Assembly (NCBI GenBank): GCA_954871525.1 | Contig: OX940869.1 | Coordinates: forward strand, 23,154,001 to 23,218,000 | Reading direction: 5' to 3' | DNA length: 64,000 bases | From: Parietaria judaica | Lineage: Eukaryota; Streptophyta; Magnoliopsida; Rosales; Urticaceae | Part shown: positions 56,961 through 64,000 of the stretch, in pieces | Position numbering within the stretch: the stretch's first letter is position 1 | Layout: every line of letters begins with the position of its first letter | Program-made: the position numbers and the translations under genes | Notes under the pieces: model-generated | Told to the model about the DNA's origin: nothing | Databases searched by the model: none | Seen by the model: only the letters and a program-made list of their open reading frames with translations

Positions 56961-57897
56961 TTAATTAATGTCCGTTTTAATTATTGAAAATCAATTATAT
57001 AAATATACTTAATGTCCTAAAAATAGAATTTGCCAACTTAATTTTTCAAAAAATAAAATTTTCGAAAAAGAAAAACACTAAAACACACTCCGAAAAACCT
57101 AATCAAACAAGCATGTTCTTGATGATTTCATCCTATAATCTGGAATAAAATTTTCGAACAAGCGTAAGGACTTGTTCTGATGTTCAGAAAATAAAATTCA
57201 ACTTCATTTAAAATAAAATTGAATTTTATATTGGTTTTGGAAGCGGGTCTAGAATTCAATCCCTAAGTTTTTTTTTTCCTTAATTTTTATTAACTACTAT
57301 TCACAGGAGAGAGTTTGTAATAGCCCTTACGCTTGCAGAGTTTTTAAAATTATATAAAAAAATTACTTAAACAAACAAATAATGAAAAATTTGCGGGTTC
57401 TTATAAACTACTGTAAGAAACCAAAATATAAATGAGTTGTAGCCTTCTAGACTCTCTAAATTTTTTATATCAAAGGTTGAGAAATAAAGGCGTTGGGACA
57501 AATCCGTTCAACGTTTTTTCAAGCCGACAAATATACCTATGCAATTTATATTTCAGGCACGGACGATTATTTTCGGAAATACCTCCAAGATTGGTAAATT
57601 CACACGCTTCTATTTTTATGACGTATTTACCCCCAATAGTCTTCCAATTTTACGATTAGACAGTATTGTCTTAACTTTATTTTTTAATTTATTTTTTTGT
57701 CACCGACCACGATGCATAGTTTGAAACTTGATTTTATGTTAGTTTATGCAGAGCATATAACTGATCCATTTATCTTCCTATTTTCGACTCTAACCACTAA
57801 TCGATCAAGTTATGGGGTCTTATCAAATGGTCCTACGTAGAACGCAAGTCGCAAGAGATTCCACTAAAACAAAATATATAGATTTTTTTTTTTGTTA
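56961..57897. other. AT-rich intergenic, no gene
   Basis: The short ORFs near 57432-57724 have no recognisable motif or codon character. Confidence 0.45.
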
Positions 57898-57905
57898 GTA
57901 ATAAC

Positions 57906-59247
57906 CAAGGAATCGAAAATCGCGATTTTCGAACGATTATCGAGCGATTATCGCTGAAATTGGGCATCTCGGTAACTTATCTCCTCTTATCGTTGTCGTT
58001 TTATACTTATCGCGATTTTTCGATTCGAAAAGCAAGTCACTTTTCGAGCTAAGTTTTCAAGTGTATTTTTTCGAAAAGGTTGTTACTTATCGGTCAAAAA
58101 CGATAAGTCAACCCCAGTTTAGTTTTTTCTTTTTCGCGGCAAAAGTTCCAATTTCTTTTAATTTTGGAATTTAAATGTATTTTTAGGGTTTTTTTTAGTG
58201 GATCTTGAGTGTTTTGAAGTTTAAATGTTGTATATGTATGAATCATGTCAAATTTTCACAATTTTATTCTATATTTAATAGAGTTACATAGAAAGCTATT
58301 AGGTTGAATGAAAGTTCAAGTTTGAGTTTCATGATACTTTGATTGTACATTTTAGGTTTTGAATAAAATGTTATAGTTGAATTTGATTTTTTAAGGTTTA
58401 TTAAGGAATATGGATGAATTATAATAGTTTGTGTGATTTTTTTTTTTGCAGATTTGGGGTGATTTTAGTGTTTGTTATAATTGTTTATATAATTGCGGTA
58501 AAAGTATTTATTTTTTGGAAATTAATGAACTTGAGCTATATTTTTAATATTTTTGATGTAATTTCATTGTTTAACAATGTATATAATTAGGAAAATGTGA
58601 GTTTGACATAATTTTTTTTGCAATTTGATGTTTTCCCGAATTGTCCAATTATTGCGGCAAAAGTACATATGTTTCAGAAATTGGTTAATTGAGCTAGTTA
58701 ATCAACTTTTTTGGTGTAATTTCATTTTACAATATTGTATATAATTCATAAATTGTGTGGTTGACATAATTTGTTTTGTAATTTGACATTTTCCAACTAT
58801 TGAGGCAAAAGTACATATTTTTAGGAAATTGGTTAAATTGAGCTAGTTCTTCAATTTTTTTTATACAACTTCAAGTGGGCAGATTTTATATAATTAACAA
58901 TTAGTGATTTTAAAATATTTTATTTTAGTAAAATATGACTTTGACTCTTTCCAAAATTTATCAAATAAGCATATTTTATCTAATAGTAAATAACTAAAGA
59001 GAGCATTTTGACTAACAAGTTACAACTTATAATTTGTAAATAATAATTGTTATTATAATTTACTTTTTTATAGGTTTTCCATCGATAAATCCATCGATAA
59101 CCGATTAATCCATCGATAAGTTCGATAAGTTTCGATAACGGCAAACGATAATTTTTATAGGTTTTCCATCGATAAATCCATCGGTAAACGATTACTCCGT
59201 CGATAACGGCAAACGATTTTTCGGCAAAAACGGCATTTTGAACCTTG
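57906..59247. mobile_element. hAT-type non-autonomous element, copy B, intact ends
   Basis: 1342 bp with terminal repeats CAAGGAATCGAAAA and TTTTGAACCTTG (inverse CAAGGTTCAAAA), flanked by the 8-bp duplication GTAATAAC (57898-57905 and 59248-59255). The CAAGG start fits the hAT consensus. Subterminal regions are packed with CGATAA/TTATCG motifs. Same family as copy A; no coding capacity. Confidence 0.85.
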
Positions 59248-59551
59248 GTAATAACCAATGAAATACTTTACTGATCAGCAGTGATGCGTAGAAAGAGTCA
59301 TAAAATAAAAATAAATAATGTTACGAAAAATTGAGTGAAGAACAAATAATAATAAATTAGCATGAAAATCGTTTACCTGTGAGAAAGAGAATAAAATATA
59401 ATATAAAAATTATTGAAGTGTGGATAAAAATCATGACCTCCGATAAAAAAATACTTTAATTTTTGTTGTTTTCATATTTAAGTAATTATAATTTTGGTGA
59501 CAATACCTATCAAAATTCTGATTTATGTTAAGTTAGAAGGGGCACGTGCCC

Positions 59552-60864
59552 TAGGAGTGTGAGTGGGCCGGGTACCACGGATTTTTTGCCAAAATCGGAA
59601 CCCGAATCGAAATCTAATTTTCCAAAATCAAAACCCGTATCCAGATATCGGGACTGGATTAATTAATGAAAAATAAAAATAAAATTGAGAAAATAATATT
59701 TATAATGAAAATAATATTTATAATGAAAATAATAGTTTTTAATGCTAAATCTCTTTTATATATATATATATATATTAAGTTACAAAAATATAAAGAAAAA
59801 ATTAACGGTATAAAGAAAAGATAAGTTTATATTTCAAATAGATAAAAGTACTGAAAAACTAAAAATAAATTAAAAGGCGAGTTTCAATAACTTATTGTTG
59901 GGGTTGAAATCGGTTCCCTAAAATAAGTGGGCCTTCTTAACAAGAATTCCGGACTTGTTAAAAGCTGACAGAGAGAAGGGCCTTCTAAAACAAGAGGAAG
60001 ACCCAATGTAACATAAAACCCATCAAGAGTAGCAAAGACAACCCAATCTCATCCTCGACCAAAACAAGGATTTAACGATCAAGACTCACCCGAAACGGGA
60101 GAGACGCGCCTGGGGCTGACCCCCGGGCGTCTTGCCCATTCTAACGCCAAAGCAGAGGACGGGCCAGACCGTCCAAGCACTCACAGAAAGCATTACGCAT
60201 GAGTTTGAAGACGAGCGACCATGACGACTCAACCAGAGAAGCATGTCTCCTCTCCAACGACAAGACTCTGCACCCCTGCCAAGTCATCCCAACAGATTCT
60301 GAGGGGGACCACAGAATTAGGGTTTTTAGTTAACACCTTGTAATCAGAGCCCATTATGAGACCCAATTCTCTACCTATAAATAGAATAATACTTGGCTCA
60401 TAAAAGCCAATGATAGCCCATTTATCAAAGTACGAAGTCCTTAATCCCAAAAACAGGACAAGCACAAATCTCAAGAACATTCTTCCTTTCCATCTTTCTG
60501 CCATTGATGTACACGATGAGAATCCAAGCTTGTACTTGGTTTTCTCCATTATCGTGAGTACTAAGGCTAGGGAAGGGAACGAATGAGAAGAATCTTTCAC
60601 GAGTTATTTTAGCTATCATATCTTCGTCCTCAGTTTCAACTTAATTGATTATCATTCATGTGCGACGCAGTGACTGGCTGTTGAATAAGCAGTTTTTACC
60701 CACAACACCTATAATCCGGGCTCCGATTTTTTTAAACCTCTATACTCAGAACCGTTTTAATCCGGACGGGGTTTTGATTTAATACCGTTGTGGCTTTTTT
60801 CAAAAGCGATTTAAGTCCGGATGCGGTTTAAAATCCGTATTTTTTTGACTTTTTTACACCCCTA
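59552..60864. mobile_element. non-autonomous hAT element split by solo LTR F
   Basis: Left end TAGGAGTGTGAG, right end TTTTACACCCCTA (inverse TAGGGGTGTAAAA), like the ends of the element at 30942. The flanks ACGTGCCC (59544-59551) and ACATGTCT (60865-60872) agree at five of eight positions; the three differences are all transitions. ATCCGG / AATCCGGA motifs fill both halves. Without the LTR and its duplication the element is about 0.5 kb. Confidence 0.75.
59896..60707 (+). mobile_element. solo LTR F, 812 bp
   Basis: TGTTGGGGTTG...TTTACCCACAACA, with mirror ends TGTTG/CAACA. Near-perfect duplication CTTAT (59891-59895) / CCTAT (60708-60712). Promoter motif CCTATAAATAG at 60374-60384. GC-rich core, gypsy-like in size. 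It sits inside the hAT element and is therefore younger. Confidence 0.82.
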
Positions 60865-60981
60865 ACATGTCTCTTTTGGAGCCTATGTAATTTCGACATT
60901 AAGCAAAATAGATAGTCTTGGGCATATATGTACATATCTGCAGAAGAGTCTTATACTAATTAAATAAAAATACATCGTATT

Positions 60982-61806
60982 TGTTGATGTACAAATTCGT
61001 CATTATTTAATATGACATAAAGTACTAAGTTGTGAATTAATTAAATTTACAGATGATAAATAAAAGGCTTTAAAAGAATTAAATCTCTAATTCATAAAAG
61101 CCTATCCAAGGAGCCCATTCTCTCAAAAGAATAAAACCTAACGAGCAGGAAGCTACTCGGCCCAAAAGCCCAAAAGCAGTCCGTCGCTAATCCAGGAAAA
61201 GAAGGGTAGAATTGTCACTTATCCTACCCGTCATCCCAATTCAAACCCAAGCGAAAGACCAGGAGCACAAAGACTACTCTACAACGGGCATAATTCAAAC
61301 TTAACGAAGAGAACGCAGTCGTGGGACACGTGCCACAAGACGAGCCATTCAACCCGGTCAGCTCGGAGAGAAGATTCCAAGATTCCTGGAAGTCCAACGG
61401 GAAGAAATGAAGTCTATAAATACCAAGTTCAACCTCATATCAACGGACGCATCCTTGAGAGAATATATCGAGAGTTTTCTACCCGTCATTTTTGCTTACT
61501 TGAAGATTCTGTTGTATTCTTTCTATTCTCTTTTGTTCTTCCCCTTGCTTTAGACGTGATTTGCTGTTTGTAGCTGTCCGTCCATGCTATTTGTCGCAAT
61601 AAACATACAGAGGACGTAGTCAACTACCGCCTTGGGACGAACCTCTCTAAAAAATCCCTCATCTTATTTATATTGCTTATATATATTTATATATATTTAG
61701 AGTGAATCGAGAGCTTGCAACGTGAGAGATCGAATTCCACCAAATTGTTCATTTAACAAATATCATATACTCACAAGTCACACTTGACTGGAAAACCACG
61801 CCAACA
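60982..61806 (+). mobile_element. solo LTR E, 825 bp
   Basis: TGTTGATGTAC...CCACGCCAACA with a perfect target duplication GTATT (60977-60981 and 61807-61811). TATA box CTATAAATA at 61414-61422 and AATAAA near 61600 mark promoter and polyadenylation region. Similar size and ends to LTR F, but the sequences are clearly different. Confidence 0.88.
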
Positions 61807-61811
61807 GTATT

Positions 61812-62702
61812 GAGCTTTTCCTTTATAATAAAAAAGTTACATTTCTTTAATCGATAAAACAAAAGTATTACAATAGTTAAGAAGAGGACATACTCAAAGC
61901 TGAATAACCTCAAAACGGTTTAAAAAAAAAGAAGCTAGCATACGCTTTTGCTGCGTGCGACCGTGTTGATTGACAGCGGGATGACCTTGACGAAAATAAC
62001 TATTCGATTATTTTAAGTCATGAGGCTTAATAAACACGTTGAATACGAATCTCTAATGCAATACGAATTAAACCTATTTTGTGTATTTTTGCACGATTAG
62101 TAATGTCCTCGGAAGTCTTTAATTAAACGGTGACTTTTTTTTATAACTTGGATTATATTTATGAAGCAAAGTTTTGGATGGTCCGTTTCATTAGACGGGC
62201 AAATCCGTCATTTCAAAAAGAATATTAGTAAAAATGTTTAGAGATATACAATACGAAAATGAAAGAAGCGTAAATAAATAGTTAAAAAGAAGGAGAGAGA
62301 AAAGTTAAGTGTAAAAGCGGTCCAGGGTCACTGCAACTTGACAAAATTAAGATGGGGTTACAGTCCATGACTCAGACCTCCAGCTGGTCTCATCATCATT
62401 TATTATTATTATTATTAGTTACATACATTACTAACTAAATCTCAATCCCATTTCCGAGTCAACTCGCCCGAGTTTTGACTCTTATTTATTACACAACGCA
62501 ACTTAACCAGGGTTAAAACAACAACTGGTTAAGAAGGACAGCCACAAAACCTAAGATTTTTCTCATCATCATCATCGTCTTCTTCTTCCTCCCCTTAATT
62601 CAGACACAAAACCTAACTCCAACAAACCCCATAAAAGCCCACCTTCTTTAATTTCCTTAATTTCCCACAAACAGTTCAGTTCCCCATAAGAACCCTAGAT
62701 AG
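61812..62702 (+). promoter_or_regulatory. upstream region and 5' leader of the ZHD gene
   Basis: No gene. TTGAC-type W-box cores occur near 62335, 62458 and 62475. A CCATAAAAGCC at 62629-62639 is a weak TATA candidate very close to the start codon. Pyrimidine-rich sequence at 62560-62600 is typical of plant 5' leaders. Confidence 0.4.
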
Positions 62703-62723
62703 ATGTTCCACCCATGGACCTAG
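62703..62723 (+). CDS. six-codon upstream ORF overlapping the ZHD start
   Basis: An ATG 11 bp before the ZHD ATG opens a frame (MFHPWT, stop) that ends 7 bp inside the ZHD coding region. Its context (T at -3, T at +4) is weak, so ribosomes would often pass it. Translation is inferred. Confidence 0.4.
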   Translation: MFHPWT

Positions 62724-63661
62724 CCCCCACTCCCACCACGGCTCACGCCCTTGCTCCTGCCACCGCCAAGTCCCCGGAACCCGAGACCGAGCCGACGCTG
62801 ACCCGGATCCAGCCCGTCAAGCCGCTGAGCTTCGGCAACGGAATCCTGAAGCGCCACAGTACCACCAACCACGTCAACCACGCCAACCACCACGCCGCCG
62901 CGCCGGCGGCGGTGGTGACGTACCGGGAATGTCTGAAGAACCACGCGGCCAGCCTGGGCGGGCACGCGCTGGACGGGTGCGGCGAGTTCATGCCGTCCCC
63001 CGCGGCCGTCCCCGCCGACCCGTCGTCCCTCAAATGCGCCGCCTGCGGGTGCCACCGCAACTTCCACCGCCGTGACCCCGACGACCCCCTCCCCTCCGCC
63101 GCCGCCGCCGCCACGCACGTGATCGAGTACCAGCCGCACCACCGGCACCACCCGCCCCCGCCGCCTCCCCCCCCTCTCCGCAGCCCGTCGTCCGCCTCGC
63201 CCCCGCCCATCTCCTCCTCCTTCTACCCCTCCGCGCCGCACATGCTCCTCGCCCTCTCCTCCGCCGACCACAATTCCCACCAGCCCGTCCTCACCCCCCC
63301 GAGCTCCGGAGGCGGCGGGGGGCGGAAGCGGTTCCGGACCAAATTCAGCCAGGGGCAGAAGGAGAAGATGTTCCGGTTCGCGGAGCGCGTCGGCTGGAAG
63401 ATGCAGAAGCGCGACGAGGACCTCGTGCGCGAGTTCTGCGGCGATGCCGGCGTCGACCGCGGCGTGCTCAAGGTCTGGATGCACAACAACAAGAACACCT
63501 TCGCCAAGAAGGACGGCTCGGCCGCCGCTGCCTCCTCGGCTCCCAACACGAGCGGCGACGGCGGCGACGATGACCACAATGCGAGCGACGAGGCACACCA
63601 CAACCACCATCACCACCACCACCATCACGTAGGGACTAATGGGTCGTCCTCGTCTTCTTGA
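62714..63661 (+). CDS. zinc-finger homeodomain (ZF-HD/ZHD) transcription factor
   Basis: Plant-specific nuclear transcription factor, 315 aa, intronless as most of the family. Residues 68-120 are the ZF-HD dimerisation finger ([20 protein letters not shown], then [13 protein letters not shown]). Residues 204-266 are the homeodomain ([25 protein letters not shown] and recognition helix [16 protein letters not shown], with the family's W-M-H-N-N-K in place of the usual WFQNRR). The proline/serine linker (140-200) and the C-terminal acidic and His-rich tail (about 284-305) are low complexity. The coding region is very GC-rich compared with its surroundings. The start is chosen because the frame has no earlier ATG and its context has G at +4. 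The subgroup within ZHD is not determined. Confidence 0.95.
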   Translation: MDLAPTPTTAHALAPATAKSPEPETEPTLTRIQPVKPLSFGNGILKRHSTTNHVNHANHHAAAPAAVVTYRECLKNHAASLGGHALDGCGEFMPSPAAVPADPSSLKCAACGCHRNFHRRDPDDPLPSAAAAATHVIEYQPHHRHHPPPPPPPPLRSPSSASPPPISSSFYPSAPHMLLALSSADHNSHQPVLTPPSSGGGGGRKRFRTKFSQGQKEKMFRFAERVGWKMQKRDEDLVREFCGDAGVDRGVLKVWMHNNKNTFAKKDGSAAAASSAPNTSGDGGDDDHNASDEAHHNHHHHHHHHVGTNGSSSSS

Positions 63662-64000
63662 TCGCCATCGTTTTGATCGCCAAACATGAGTTCATAGCAA
63701 TAAGGTGTTAGATATAATTAGACTTCTTCTTCTTTTTCTACTACTACTACTACAACTTGGTATTAATTACTTTAGTTGCTCTTTTTTTCTTTGTTTTTAT
63801 TTAATTAATTAGTGTTAATTACTGAGAGATGCATGATCATCTTGTTGGTGAGGAGATATAACAAGGGAGCGATTGATTGATGATGCAGCATATTATTGAT
63901 TCCAGTCTTGCATGATCGTGTTTAATTAGTGTAAATTAGACAGAAACAGAAAATGAAGAAAAGCATATTAGTTTATTTTCATCATAATCTTTTTCCATTA
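63662..64000 (+). other. ZHD 3' flank
   Basis: AT-rich 3' untranslated sequence with a (CTA)5 stretch near 63738-63753; no further gene starts before the window ends. Confidence 0.5.

Noticed and set aside
57432..57724. Two overlapping 61-75 aa ORFs
   Set aside because: No motif, no splice context, ordinary AT-rich DNA.
60229..60619. 123-aa minus-strand ORF in solo LTR F
   Set aside because: Lies wholly inside an LTR, no recognisable domain; probably chance in a GC-richer segment.
62720..63628. 302-aa minus-strand ORF opposite the ZHD gene
   Set aside because: It is the antisense shadow of a very GC-rich coding region; its Val/Gly/Arg-rich translation is low complexity and has no domain.
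1..64000. tRNA or rRNA genes
   Set aside because: I saw no cloverleaf with conserved A and B boxes or rRNA-like sequence by eye; a tRNAscan/Infernal run would settle this.

Overview
The window is nuclear DNA from a land plant, probably a eudicot. It is AT-rich, has spliced genes with short GT-AG introns, and is dense in plant-type transposable elements. Only three host genes look intact: a NIP-type aquaporin (plus strand, 6348-9103, 5 exons), the condensin ATPase SMC4/CAP-C (minus strand, 41431-31609, 28 exons) and an intronless zinc-finger homeodomain (ZHD) transcription factor (plus strand, 62714-63661). I cannot name the species.

Layout. 1-5199 is the 3' half of a decayed Ty3/gypsy element of the dual-RNase-H (Tat/Retand-like) type, with an antisense coiled-coil ORF and a tandem-repeat block between integrase and the 3' LTR. 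6348-9103 is the aquaporin. 9572-15204 is a complete but mutated Ty1/copia element on the minus strand (124-bp LTRs, GTTAG target duplication). 15205-16679 is the tail and 3' LTR of another LTR element; a solo LTR of the same family lies at 51708-52059. 16838-30877 is a 14-kb Mutator-like element with ~220-bp terminal inverted repeats. About 10.3 kb of its interior is a satellite-like array of 21-bp subrepeats in ~205-bp higher-order units, and it also holds a small serine hydroxymethyltransferase fragment. A 529-bp hAT element (30942-31470) follows.

SMC4 fills 31.6-41.4 kb and reconstructs to about 1243 aa with all ABC motifs. Its introns contain two perfect solo LTRs and a hAT-like insertion, one intron appears to be GC-AG, and E2F-type sites lie just upstream. 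41.4-62.7 kb has no intact host gene. It holds a hAT transposase remnant, a 3.0-kb Helitron carrying three open exon-like segments, a LINE fragment split by a solo LTR, two copies of a ~1.2-1.3 kb hAT-type family, an isolated G-box-rich promoter-like island, a hAT element split by an 812-bp solo LTR, and an 825-bp solo LTR. ZHD closes the window.

The three host genes are functionally unrelated (membrane transport, chromosome condensation, transcription). Main points: the aquaporin has the G-S-G-R selectivity filter and exact 108-residue NPA-NPA spacing of silicon-permeable NIP2/Lsi1 channels; a Mutator-like element appears to contain a satellite array; the gypsy antisense ORF is unusually well preserved. 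All boundaries were read by eye.
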